Assembly: GCA_011319805.1 (NCBI GenBank)
Contig: SJRY01000171.1
Location: 186,001-250,000, forward strand
Direction: 5' to 3'
Length of the DNA: 64,000 nt
Origin: Macrocybe gigantea
Lineage: Eukaryota > Basidiomycota > Agaricomycetes > Agaricales > Callistosporiaceae
Part shown: positions 44,502 to 56,285 of the stretch, piece by piece
Position numbering within the stretch: position 1 is the first letter of the stretch
How the letters are laid out: each line of letters opens with the position of its first letter
Notes under the pieces: model-generated
Database searches by the model: none
What the model was told of the DNA's origin: nothing
The model's input: the letters and a program-made list of their open reading frames with translations, nothing else
Program-made: the position numbers and the translations under genes

Positions 44502-44933
44502 TCACCCTCTCTTTAGATTCGCGTCCTTGCGAAAAGACCCTAGTCCAGCTGTCCCCACCCATTATTGGTCTCCCAGGTGGTTGTGGCACATGGGGCCCAT
44601 GTATGAATAAGCTCTTCGTTATAGGAGTGGATGTGGTGGAGTGTGGTGGCGAGGAGTTCAAGTCACCGGTTTTCTGTATGAAGCATCTCCATTGCTTTGC
44701 GAAGCGCGATGCGTTCTGCTGCTGTGGGACTGGTCCCATCGGGGGTTCGTCCAGTCCAAAGGTGTGTGCGGACGGTCATAACATAGCACAGATATGCACC
44801 AAGTGTGATGGCGAGGGGGTCCATGTAGTCGCTAGCATTGAGAATCCTTGCCAGATTCTCGAGGTTACTTGGGCAGTTGGGGGTAGGTGCACGGCTGCCC
44901 TCGCTGCTGTTGATGCTGATGGGGCATTGGTGG

Positions 44934-47900
44934 TCATGATGTGTGATTTTTGGTCTTCTTCCCTCTTGTCATGGTCCTTTTATCCTGGTTTGTAGTCTTT
45001 TTTAGGAAGCGGTCCAGAGCCTGCTGCACATTCCCCAGTTCCTTCTCTTTGATCCATGTGTTCTCCTCATGCCCGTATCCTTTCCATTTGACCAGGAATA
45101 GTGTTCCTTTTCCTTGTTTCTTTCTTTCTAGAATTTCTTCTATCTCATACTCTTCTTCATCATTTATGATTTCAGGGGGTGGTGGTGATGGTCGCTCTTG
45201 TATCTTGAAACAGGGTCCTTTGTAGGGTGTGAGTAGTGCTTCATTGAACACGGGGTGTATCAGCTGCTATGATACTGGGAGTTCCAGGCAATATGCTGAG
45301 GCTCCTTTCTTTTCGATCACCTTGAACGGTCCATATCAGAGTGCCGATAACTTCTTTGATGGTCGATTGACTGTGATATTGGTGGCTTCTAGCCATACCC
45401 CATCTCCTTTCTTGTATTCACAGGCTGGTTTTCATCTCACATCATAATTGTCTTTGGCCTGTGTTTGCACATACTGCAGCGCAGCATTTGCTTCTTTCTG
45501 CATTTGGTCCATTTTTTCGATGAAGTTCTTTGCTGCAGGATTGTTCCCTTCTGCTGTCTGTGGTTCTCCCTTCCAGGGGTGCATTCCATAGTTGAGGTAG
45601 AATGGTGTCTCCTTCATTCCCTGGTGTGTTTTATCATTGTATTGATACTCTGCGATTGCTATCCATTCTGCCCAATCGTCCTGTAGGTTGTTCATGAAGC
45701 TTCTGAGGAAAGCTTCTGTCTCCTGATGGGATCGCTCCGCCTGTCCATCTGTCTGTGGATGATAGGCCATTGATAGGTTTTGCTTTGTTCCAAGCAGTTT
45801 TAGAAGCACTGTCATGAATCGTGCTGCAAATTGGGGTCCTCGGTCACTGATGATCTTTCGTGGAATTCCATGAAGTTGCCATACATTGTCTCAGTATAGC
45901 CATGTGAGGCCTTCTGCTGTGAGTTCAGTGTTTGTGGGAATCAGGTGGATCATCTTGGTCAGGCGGTCTGTGACTGTGGCGATAGCATTAAAGCCATTCG
46001 AGTTGGGTAGCGGTCCTATGAGATCTACTCCGATATCTTCCCATGGCTGTTGCGGAATCTCATGCAAGTGTAGTGGTGCATGTTTCTTTTGTCAGATGAT
46101 TTTGTTTCTTTGACATGTTTCGCATCCATTAATATATTTTTTGATATCCATTAGCATTGATGGCCACCAGTAGGTGCAGTTTATGAGTTCGTGCATACGA
46201 TATTGTCCTGGATGCCCTCCAATGGGAGTGTCGTGGTGTTCAAACATGATGTCTTCCTTTAGTTTGTTGTCTGGGGGGATGTAGATTTTCCCTCCTGCAT
46301 ATACGATGTCGTCTTCCTCTGTGAACCAGTGCAGTTTTTCCTTCAGTCCTGTTGTTACGATCGTTTCTCTTCGTGTGCATTGTCGAATTTGTTCTATCCT
46401 TGAGGATTTGATCATCATGATTCCTCTTGTCTGTATTGTTTCATTATTTTCTGCTCCCCCTTTTTGTAGGTGTTTGTCCTTGAACATTATAAATTCGAAG
46501 TCTCGTTCATTATTCTCTTCCAGATATCGGATGAATGCGGCTTCTTTGATCATTTGTATGTCATCCTTTTCTGCTAGATTTTCTTCATATCCTGCCATTC
46601 ATGATAAGATGTCTGCTTTTCCGTTCGCTTTTCCTGGTACGTGTCATAGTTCATAGTTGTATTCTTGTAATTTCAGGTACCAGCCAATCTGTCTCGAATT
46701 GAGTCACTGTGGTTTTCGGAAGTATGATAGGTTCTTGTGATCCGTCAATATTTCAAACTTCTCTCGAGCTTCTAGGAGGTATTGTCTCCATGTCTTCAGT
46801 GCTACCATTATTGCAATCAGTTCTTTGTCATAGATTTCATAGTTCTGTTCTGCTGCGGTCATGCATCTTGAAATGAAGGCGATTGGGTGCCACAGTCCTT
46901 TCTGCTGTTGTAATAGTACCGCTCCGATGGCATATCCTGAGGCATCCGTTTCAACTCAGAATCTTCCTTCTGTTTGTGGTAGTGCTAGGATGGGTGCGGA
47001 GGTTATATGTCAAATTAGCTCCTTGAAAGCATCTTGCTGCTTGTCTGTCCACTGGAATGTCTTGTTTCCAGTCAGCTCCGTTAAAGGTTTAGCAACTTTT
47101 GCATATCCTTTGATGAATTGTCGGTAAAAGTTTGTGAATCCCAAGAACTTCTGTAGTTCTTTCTTCGTTTTTGGGGTTGGCCAGGATTGTACAGCTGTGA
47201 TTTTCTTCCTAGTACTGGGACTTTTGATGATTCCCAGACACATTTTGGTCCTTTGATGAATAGATCGTTCTTGTTCAGTATCTCCATGACTTCTATGGTG
47301 TTCTTTTGGAGTTCCTCTTGTGTTCGCCCAATGATTATGATGTCGTCCATATAGATTATGCACACTCTTCTTCGTATTTGGTCTTGGAAGAGGTTTGCCA
47401 TCATCCGGCTAAAGGTGCCTGGTGCATTGCACTGTCCAAAGTACATGACTGTCAGTTCGAAGAGTCCTCTTGCTGTTAGGAAGGCTGCTTTCCATTCATC
47501 TCCTTTTCGGATGCATACGTTATTGTATCCCCAGATAATATTGATCTTGTTAAAGTATTTTGCTCCTTGTAACACATCGAGGAGCTCACTGATATGTGGT
47601 AATGGGAACTTGTCCTTGACCGTGTATTTGTTTATTTCTCGATAGTCTTGGATGAGTCATTTGCTGCCATCCTTCTTATTTTGAAAGAAGCAGGGTGCTG
47701 CATAGGGTGATTTTGAGGGACATATCTTCCCTGTTCTTAGTCCTTCTTTGACAAAGGTATCTAGCTCCTCTAGTTCCTTCTGTGTCATCAGATAGATCTT
47801 GCTCAATATTGTTTTTGGTGCGTCTTTTGTTAAGTTTATTTCGTGGTCCCACTCCTTGTGGTCTGGTAAGCAATCGAAGTTTTTCTCTTTAAAGAGGTGT

Positions 47901-48340
47901 CTGAATCTCATCAAATATAGGGGTATTTGGGTTCCCATCCTGTTGCTGGCTGTGGTCTTCGCTTGTTCAGTTACTTTCTGTATTTTGATCGTTTGGTGGT
48001 TTATCTTGCATGTTTTGGGGCATCTGTTAAAGACAATCTCTCCTGTCCTCCATTTGATCATTGGGTTGTGATAGACAAGCCAGTCATGTCCTAGTAACAT
48101 GTCAGTTTTTCTGATGTCGAGTACGATGGCTTCCATGTGCTCTTTGTGTCCTTTAATGTCGATGTGGACTTCTGCTACTCGATCTGCTGTTTTCTGGTGG
48201 TTGGGTGATCCATCTGCATTTATAATTTGAATCTTCTTGATTTGTCGTGTCTTCAGTCCTGTTTTTGCTACTATGGTGGTATTGATGCAGGTCCTGTCTG
48301 CTCCGCTATCGACTTCTGGTGTTATCATTGCTATCCCTTT
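44934..48340 (-). CDS. Gypsy pol (PR-RT-RNaseH-IN-chromodomain), degraded
   Basis: Protease site [21 protein letters not shown] with [57 protein letters not shown] and the YMDDIII catalytic box; RNase H with [16 protein letters not shown]; integrase zinc finger and core ([45 protein letters not shown]); chromodomain [20 protein letters not shown] and [15 protein letters not shown]. Stops occur at sites such as SK-stop-LIQDYR, II-stop-QKK and LY-stop-DNVW, mostly TGA. There is a frame change near 47215. Confidence 0.9.
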
Positions 48341-48604
48341 TCAAGTTCGTATCTTTGCTGGTACTGCGAGTTCTTTTCTTTTAGGTGGTTTATCACCTTG
48401 GATGGTTCTTCTTGGTGCTTCAGGTCACTTTGCAGGAATGGTGTATTTTAGAGTATGGGATGATCTACATCTGGTATCAAAGCGAGTCTGTTTCAGCTGT
48501 ATGGGTCACGATTTAGCACCTCTTAGTCAGACCCTTCGACAAAACCCTCTTTGTCAGAGCTTTCTTCATCCTTGTCTTCTTCGCCTTCTTCTCCTTCTTC
48601 TTTC

Positions 48605-50200
48605 ACTTCTCTGACTCAGGATTTTCCCTTCTTCTTCTTCTTGCAGTTTCGTGTGTAATGTCCTTTCAAGCCACAATTGAAGCATGTGACATTTGCTGCT
48701 CCTTTCCATGGTTCCGGACAGTTTCATGAAAGGTGTCCTGGCTTATTGCAGTTGAAGCAATTGTTGCTTCGTACTTTGTCGATTTCCATAGCCTGTCCTG
48801 CTCCTCGGCTCGGATTCCCAGGTTTGCATTGGTTGTTTGTGAACTCCCCCCTCATTACATTCCTATGTTCATCGATGTTTCGTCCGATCGCTCGAACTGT
48901 CTTGATGTATTCGTCTCCATCTGTTGGAAGTACAAAGATCGAGTGTACGGCTTCTGCTGTCCTCCGGTTTAAACTCTTCTTGAGTAGGAAATGAGGAGCT
49001 GTTCCTGTCATTCCTGCTTTTCCTGTGAGGTCTACAAATTCATCTAGGAATTCATCAATGGGTCAGTTTCCCTGTCTGATGTTGAATAGTTTGCTTCCTG
49101 CTTGCGACGGTGACATAACATTGCTGAATCGTATTTCTATTTCAGTCATGAAATTGGCCCATGTGCTTTGATTAGTCATGGTGTCAATTTTCTTTGACGC
49201 CCAGTGGGCTTCTGGTCCGTCGGTCATTCTGGATAGTACTGCTCCAATCCTCTGTACATCGGTGAGGTCTCCATGTGCGGTTATGTAGGGTTTCATCTTC
49301 CTCTACCAAATGTTGAAAGCTGTTCGATCTCCTGTGAAGGATTTCGGATCAGCGATAATTCCCTTGTATTCTGTCATCATTGTCTGCGGAATCTCTTCGT
49401 CATTGTCTTGGTCTTGGTCTTCCTGTACTTGGGCCTGTTGTGCTTGGGTCTGCTGTTCTTGAATCTGCTTTTGTCTTCGTTCTTCTCTTTGTTCTTTCCA
49501 GTAGTCTAGGTCGATTCCTGCGATTCTACAGGCTTGTTCAAAATTGGCCCACTCTGCGGCGGTTGGTCCATCTGTCTTTGGTAGTCTCTTTCACTCCCTC
49601 CACCGATAGTATTCGTTCCAGTTGCTGTCACTTACTTTCACCACGGTGGTGCGATTTCCTTCTTATGCTGTACTTCAGCGAGTCAGTCTTCTGAAGGAGT
49701 TTGGTAATTTTGTTCCTATGTGCCCCTGACTTTGATGTCGCTCTCATTGATTCTGTCATATGCTTTGTGCATTGTGTCCTCTCTGTATTAGTATGTCCTC
49801 TTCTTGTATCTGGTGATTGTAGTTTTCAATCTGCTGTTGTCTGAAGTTTCGGGCTTGTGTTCGTTCCTCTCTTGTTTTCTTGTGGATCAGTTCATCCTCT
49901 TCTTCGGCAGGAAGATTCTGGTCTGACCACAGCTCTTCTAGGCTTATCCCGTATTCTCCTTCTAGTAAGAGTTCTGTAATGAGTTGTGCTGCTCTGTCAC
50001 TGAAAATCTCAGTGGGTTTGTCTGTGGTTGTGAAGGCAAACTCTCTCAGGAATGCCTGTTCTTCTTCATCGCTACTTGGTGTAGGTGTACGCTCCCTCTT
50101 TCATTTGTTTGAATTGCTAGTGTCTCTGCAGTTGGTGTGGACTGTCTCTGCGAATGGCATGGACTGCAATGTGTGATCTACTTCTTTGAGCCAGGTGCTC
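48605..50200 (-). CDS. Gypsy gag, degraded
   Basis: Contains DPKSFTGDRTAFNIW-stop-RK, LSRMTDGPEAHWASKKIDTM, WANFMTEIEIRFSNV and FVDLTGKAGMTG. Two CCHC zinc knuckles (CFNCNKPGHLS-stop-NC and CFNCGLKGHYTRNC) end in a Lys-rich tail. Gag lies in a different frame from protease, as expected of a gag-pol element. The N-terminal limit is approximate. Confidence 0.75.
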
Positions 50201-50323
50201 TCGTTGCTCGTGCTAGTGTTCGCTGGGTCAGCGACCGCTTGTTGTCGAATGTTGATCAGGTCTTTGATAAAGCGTGACGTGGTGTGTATGAGTCTGAGCG
50301 AGTCTCGACAAGGCTTAATATCT

Positions 50324-51279
50324 TGTTAGGCTAGACAAATCTTAAAGGACTCGGGCAGACTAAGTGCGAGAGTGGTTTAAGACGATGGCAAATGGAATAT
50401 TAAGCCTAGCACTACTGGTACACTCCTGCGGGCAGGGTCCTGAGGACTCTGTTCATGTTATGACCTTGTGCCGTAATTGGGACAGGCCAGCCAAATGCCA
50501 GTATGACGCCTTTGTGCATTCCTGGTTCGTTAAGTACCTAATGTCTAATAAGGCAGCGGGTGCTTTTATCCCAGATCTGGGGGGTGGGTAACCGCGTCCT
50601 TGCAGCGGGGGATGCTAAGGGTTATGGCTCTTTGCGGGGCCTTTGCGCGGAAGCAACCGCAGCCGGCCCTTGGGCTGGGGGACCCATAGCATCTATTCAT
50701 TATGGTGCTTGATGAAAGCGAACACCGAGCTTCATTGCGCAGTGCAAGCTCTGTGACACCTGTTGTTATGGGCCCTTTGGGACCCTTTACATGGAATTGA
50801 CCACGTCTGGCTCCTAGGAGCTGGGGGACATGGGCCGAGCAAGTGAGCCAGCATGAACGCGTGCCTAAGAGGCACACGTACAGGCAGGAGACAACAGGGT
50901 GAATATGCCCTCTATGTACATCCCTTCAGTCTGGTTTCTTTCAGACTAGTCATATTTATTGTAGGTACCAATGTGTATTTACAAGCAGACTGCCATTGAG
51001 CACCGCTATATAAATTGTTGATTTAAAAAAAAAAAAAAAAAAAAGCACTACTGGTACATCTAGGAGCCCTTATATATGTTACAGTACTCAAGCACGGACC
51101 ACGGACTGCGCAAATGCTGTGGACTGCGGATGAGTAAGACTAAGGAGGAGATGACTCAGAGTGACTAGGGAAGTGGAATGACTTGATGGCTGTGCACTGC
51201 ACAGCGTGATGGGGAGGATAAGGGATGTGGGAAAGATGAGATAAGAAATTGAATAGTCCTTTGGGCGGCATCTGTAACA
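50324..51279 (-). repeat. 5' LTR of the gypsy element, interrupted
   Basis: LTR halves 50324-50422 and 51059-51279 surround a nested retroposon with a 14-bp target duplication. Removing the insert restores an LTR of about 320 bp. Confidence 0.9.
50423..51044 (+). mobile_element. Poly(A) retroposon nested in the gypsy LTR
   Basis: About 620 bp ending in an A-run (51024-51044), flanked by the perfect direct repeat GCACTACTGGTACA. That is a target-primed insertion, younger than the LTR. Its terminal ~75 bp match the end of the retroposon at 41357-43128, so both probably use the same LINE machinery. There is no coding frame and no clear A/B box, so it is perhaps 5'-truncated. Confidence 0.85.
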
Positions 51280-51549
51280 GTCATCCTGCTGTCTGCACAT
51301 GATCCAGAATCACACTGCACATGGTTCATCCTTGCACAGAACATGGCAGGCAGCACTGGGTGCTGTGGGTGGGAGGTCAATTAGCACAGACAAAAAAAAA
51401 GGCTGTTACTCACCTGGGAGGCAGCCCCCTCTCTGCTGTTCACCACTGCCATTTGCTGAGCCAACCATTGAACATTGAAGATGAAGAGCAGGAGAGGGCG
51501 GAGAGGGAAGAAAATAGTATGGAGGCCTGCTGAAGTGGGTTGGGAAATT

Positions 51550-53361
51550 TCATTCAACCCAGGATGAAAGGACTAAGATGGGTAGGGAAAAGTGTAGAAG
51601 TGAAGGAAGTGACTCACCGATGAATTTGATGCACACATCCTGATTGAACCCTTTGATGTGCAACCACTCCATGACATCTTCGACAGTCCACTCACTTGGA
51701 TGTGCCTTCTCCTTCTCTCCTTCCCTCCTCTCTTCTACAAGCATGTTCTGCTGGGATGATGTCTGACCCGCCATGCTCTCTGACCCTCCAATTCCAGCAC
51801 CACTGCCACTGAAACCAGATTCCCATGCAGGCGACGCCGAGGAACGGCTGTTGTGCTTTGACTGAATGTGTCCCCTAGGAACGGAGCCAGTGAACAATGT
51901 CGTGGGTAAAGGTAGGGCACCGAGCAACTCGCACATAGGTGTCTCAGCTTGCGGCATCTCCGGGCTGGTCATTGTAGTAGTGCCAGTGGCTGTAATCGAG
52001 GAACTCACATATGTCCTGGGTGGGAATGCAAACAGGTTAGAGAACATCCCGGAGGGCAGGGAGGGCAGTGAAAGAGATGAAGCAGCACTTATGCTCACAT
52101 TGAGGGGTGGCTGAATCGTCCATATGCTGTATTCATTCTCGACGAGCGGGACCTCAGGCAAGGGTTGCATGGCAAATGTTGCCTTTGGAACTGTCGCTGT
52201 CTTCACATCATATTCGTCATGCTCTGGGATTATGAGATTTACAGACTGAACTGATGCGGATGAGCTGTGCTTGATAAATCTCTCCTCTTGCATACGTGCC
52301 TGGCCGTCCATTGCCAGGCCTTCTTCATCCTCTTCCGGGATGAAAGGGTGAGTTCTGGAACCTGACCGCATCACGAAATCCTTCTCTTCCACATCGCTCT
52401 CGTTGCTCAGCTCGACATCAATCAGAGGTGCAACCATCCTTGTACCTCACCTCTCCCATGTCCTATCGCCTGCACTGGTGCCATGCTTCCCTCTCATCCT
52501 TTGACGTCACTCAAATCGAATGTGTCCATATTGGTATCAGTCTTGCGGTCCATATCCCACTTGTTGTAGGAGCTGGCAAAGCTAAAGCTCTGTGTGTCGC
52601 TGTCCTCAGCCCTGCTACGATCCCCTCTGCCTAGTTGCTCAATTGCCTGCTGCACATCCATCATTGTCACGTGCATGACTTCACTATCTCTATCTCCGTC
52701 TCCATCTGTTTGAGTGGCATCAGCAGCATTGGGTGATGCAGCCTGGTCAGTGCTGCACGCGAGTCCTCCATCATCTGCAGCAGAGCCGGTCTCATTCAGG
52801 TGGCTATTTGCAAGGCTTGCAAAGTCTAGAAGTGCATGTGGAATGGAGGCAATGACAGTGGTGTCATCTTGATAGTCTGCATCTACAGATTTAAGGTTAG
52901 TGGTGTTGGTAATGACAGTGATGATGGTGTTGAACATCTGATGGACAGAGGACATGGCGGCATCTAAGAGGGCGGAGGGTGCAGCATGGGTAGACTCAGG
53001 AGAAGATGCTACAGTGGTGTAGCTCAGAGGAAAAAGTCTGACCTTTCCTGCAAGGTTGTGGCCCTGGAAGAGTGAGTGTAAATACGTCACTGTAGGCATA
53101 TAGGATGCAGATAAAAGGAAGGTAAATCAGATGTATAAGAAAAGGTGGATAGGAAGAGACATGCCATTTGCATGTCTTTATAAAACATTTTGGGAAGAGG
53201 AGGTGATATAGAGGAGGGAGGAGAGAAGGACTTACTTGCCACCATCCATCTCTGTAGAGGTCATCCTTCTTGACAACCTCGATTCTCTCACCCACATGAA
53301 AAGCAATCTCATCATCATGCTCTGGCTCAAAGTCATGCAGTGCATAGACAAATTCAGGCAT
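51550..53361 (-). CDS. SH3-SAM scaffold protein (Boi1/Pob1-like), 3' end missing
   Basis: The start at 53361 gives an SH3 domain, FVYALHDFEPEHDDEIAFHV, GERIEVVKKDDLYRDGWWQ, then GHNLAGKVRLFPLSYTT after an intron (53235-53064). A long Ser/Thr-rich linker leads to a SAM domain that begins WTVEDVMEWLHIKGFNQDV and stops at CIKFI, where an intron-like GTGAGT begins. The expected rest of SAM and the PH domain are not found before the gypsy LTR at 51279, so the insertion or an earlier deletion truncated the gene. Boi/Pob1 proteins act in polarised growth and exocytosis with Cdc42. Confidence 0.72.
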
Positions 53362-53937
53362 GATTAGGAGACCCTTTGCCCAGCCAGAATATTAATAGGT
53401 CAAGGGCCAGTTGAATTGTTCAGTCAGGTCATTGCATGCACTTTGGTAGGTGAGGAAGGACTTCATCCCATGTTGTCACAATTCTGGGAGCAACAGGGTC
53501 TGCAAAGATATTGGTGGCAAAACTGCATGGGAAGATTTTTCCTTGCCATCAGCTTATCTACCCACTGAATACAAAAGCAAAAACCCAACACTCAACTGGA
53601 TGCTCGAGCGCTTGCTCAGATCCATGTTCTCATCTGTCATAGACATATCCAGAATCATAGCCAGCACATGCTCATGCTCTGGCACAGGCTCTCGAATCGC
53701 AGGCTCAGCACTGCCCCACACCTCCTGTCCACCTAAGTTAAGAGCAGCATTTGAAAACGAGAACAGTAGCATGCAAGATGGAATAACAAACTAGACAGTG
53801 AGTAGAGAGATTGATGACATACAAGGGAAAAAAAAAAAAAAAAGACCATCGAATAGAAACCATGATAAAAAAAACACCGAAACCTCTAAGCATTAATTAT
53901 CATGATATCTTGAGCTGCTGATGCTGTTGGCTTCCAG
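53362..53937. other. Intergenic before the LINE
   Basis: Upstream flank of the SH3-SAM gene. Contains A-runs near 53825 and 53868 and no recognised gene. A minus-strand frame at 53554-53772 is unsupported. Confidence 0.3.
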
Positions 53938-54981
53938 GCTTCTCTTTCCACAACCCCCACTTGTAAACAACTGTAAATAACTCTCACAAACTGCACTCCT
54001 CGTTCTACAGCAATAACACTTGGGACGATCTTTGATCAGGTTGCAGATCTGGATATCCTTATCCTTGAGCACTTTTTGTTTTTGAAATCGTGAAAATCGG
54101 CTGAAGATCCACCAATTTATTAGAGTTTTTCAATGAGCGATGATCTGCTCAACATTGTCAGCGGCGGTGGTCCCCCACCGCTGAATCCCCACCCTGGCCG
54201 GACCCCCTCAGGTCCCTCTCGATCCTCTGCTCCACCCCCAGCTCGTTCTGGGAACAAGAGCCTTCTTTTTCAAAGCAATGATGGTTTCATGGACACCGAC
54301 GATGCTGGCCCCTCCAACACAGGCAGGTCTGCTGAACCCACTGTGCCCCCCTCCCCGTCGATGCTGTCTACTGAGGCAGCTTATAATAACAATTCCATTG
54401 GCATTGTGATCTTTCCTGAAGGGCATCGGTTCCTTCATGGTGAAGCGAAAGCCGCCACCGAATCTCTTGCCACCCTTAAGGACTGGATCCTCAAAGTCGG
54501 CAAAGCTTCTGTCTCCATCCTGGCAGGCTATCAGTATGCTATCGCTGAGGGCATTGTAGTGCTTGTCGCTACCACCGGCGACGTCAACATGTTCTCCGTC
54601 CCTACACTTGAGGGACCTCAACAGCATCTCGGAGCATGCTTGCAGGACATTGTGAGCATGCACCTTCCTTCGCACAGGAAATCCACTCATTTTGCTGATC
54701 CTGTCACTCACCACTCTCCCTCTGGTACTGTGTGACTGGAGGACTCTCATTCGAATCAGGGCGCTCCACCTCTGAGACCGGCTCAGAATCCAAACTGCCC
54801 TCCTCCACCTCCTCATGTGCGATCTCGTTCTTGGACTCCTGGACGTGGACTGCCCCCCCAGTCAATAGGGCTACCCACTCTTCTTCCAGCAAGCACTCTT
54901 ATACACAAGCCTTGGCCCAACCGGCCAATACTCCCGCCGAGGCTATTGTAGCTCTGGCGAAAACTTTTCCACACCTCCCCG

Positions 54982-55208
54982 TGTTAGATTGTGTGTATTC
55001 AGACACATTGTTGTCTCCACCAATGTCAAAGATACCGAAGAATCTAGACCAAATAGTGTCTTGGGGTGAAGGTATATAGGATGAGGTGGTTGTAAATACA
55101 ACTTCTAAGTTGATCTATCAGGCCTGATAGCTCAGTGGTAGAGCTACTGGTATATGTCCAGGAGGTCCTGGGTTCAATCCCCAGTCAGGACATCTTTTCT
55201 GTTTAACA
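54982..55208 (+). mobile_element. 227-bp LTR-ended, tRNA-bearing element, copy 2
   Basis: TGTTAGATTG..TTTAACA with a perfect CCCCG target duplication (54977-54981 and 55209-55213), inserted in the LINE ORF1. Colinear with 37053-37279. Comparison with the uninterrupted ORF1 of copy 2 near 61698-61705 shows the pre-insertion sequence, so the boundaries are independently fixed. Confidence 0.9.
55121..55192 (+). tRNA. tRNA-like Pol III unit inside the 227-bp element
   Basis: Better paired than copy 1. Acceptor GGCCTGA/TCAGGAC has one mismatch; D arm GCTC/GAGC and T arm CTGGG/CCCAG are perfect, with T loop TTCAATC. The A box (TAGCTCAGTGG) and B box (GGTTCAATCC) are close to consensus, and TTTT follows at 55195. 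The anticodon loop TATATGT lacks U33, so decoding is doubtful. More likely a Pol III promoter or a primer/packaging mimic. Confidence 0.65.
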
Positions 55209-56285
55209 CCCCGCTGAAAAGATTGTCTCCTTGCAAAAGGAAGCAACCAGAGAGCCATCTGAACCACCTAAGAAGAAGGCTAAGTCCACTTTGCATGGAC
55301 CGTCCCGACGTAATGTCCAGGTCAGTTACTCCTTCCTGGGTGACAATGATTCCATTGCTACCGGAGCTCTTCTCAATGCCCTTAATAGGGCATTAACTGC
55401 TGGTAAATCCTGGATTCGATGTGAATCCATCCAGGATCACTCTGCCTCCTCGTTCTCCTGCTTGATGATGAGGGTGGCATCTCCAAAAGATCTCAGCATT
55501 TTGCATGAGTCTGCTCTCTGCTGTGCCCTGGCAGGATCTACTGTCGAGCTCGCTATTCCGACAAGTGTTTCCTATTTGAAACTGCTCAATGTTCCTTACT
55601 TCAACGCTGATGGCAGTATTATCACTGCTCGGCAAGCTTATGAGATTCTCTGAGACTCTTCTTTCTCGGACCTCATCACCCTCATTGGGGTTCCGCATGT
55701 CATGCGCAACTCCAAAAACTCCGATACTGCAACCATGTGGTTCAACATCAAAGACACATCAACTGGCCAGAACGTAAAGGCTCTGGACAATTGTACGGTT
55801 ATGGTCAGGAATTGGCGCTGCCAATTCAAGGCCGCCCTCTCTTCGCTGGGAGTTCCTCTCTGCGAATGGTGCTGGTGCTAGGGGCACTCAGCTCTGAAGT
55901 GCAACCAGCAATCTCTTTGCTGCCCGCTCTGTGGGGAATCTCACAGAAAGGAACACCATCGCACCCTGGTGTCTTGCTGTAAGGCTCGACCCAAAGCCAA
56001 CCCTCCCCACAAGGCCACACTAGCAGGTCAACCCTGCCCCCATCCTCCGAAGTGTCTCAGCTGTGGCCGAGACCACTCCACTGACAATCGGAAGTGTCCC
56101 TTCTGGAAGAATCGCTTTGATCCAGATTGGATCAAAGAACACTACAAGCTGGTATGTGATCGTAAATGGTCAGGTAACAATCATTCTAATGCCCCTCCAC
56201 AGCATAATGCAGAGGCCGACGCATCATGAGCATCTCCTCAGGTAGCGCAGCTTTGGCTGTGATCCCCGGTCCAGGGGGATGTTCA

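Larger units (their letters stand above)
44182..51279 (-). mobile_element. Ty3/gypsy chromodomain LTR retrotransposon (chromovirus), full length
   Basis: Flanked by 320-bp LTRs (TGTTAGGCTAGAC..TGTAACA) at 44182-44501 and 50324-51279, the latter split by a nested insertion. Order on the minus strand: gag with CCHC knuckles, protease, RT, RNase H, integrase, chromodomain. Integrase after RT and the C-terminal chromodomain define the group. A purine-rich tract lies just before the 3' LTR (44502-44520). The flanking pentamers GTTGT and GTCAT do not match, so the copy has lost or never had a clean target duplication. Many in-frame stops, mainly TGA, make it non-autonomous. Confidence 0.93.
54133..56229 (+). 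pseudogene. LINE ORF1, copy 1
   Basis: Starts MSDDLLNIVSGGGPPPLNPH, parallel to copy 2. It is broken by a TGA near 54735, by the 227-bp element, and by stops such as TAG replacing a Trp codon in the first knuckle (WCW-stop-GHSALKC). It keeps the last knuckle CLSCGRDHSTDNRKC that copy 2 has lost. Confidence 0.82.

Noticed and set aside
49880..50176. Ser-rich plus-strand frame
   Set aside because: It is antisense to the gypsy gag region.
44502..50323. TGA read as tryptophan in the gypsy element (alternative code)
   Set aside because: Nuclear genes around it use TGA as stop, the element also has TAG/TAA stops and a frame change, so mutation is the simpler explanation.
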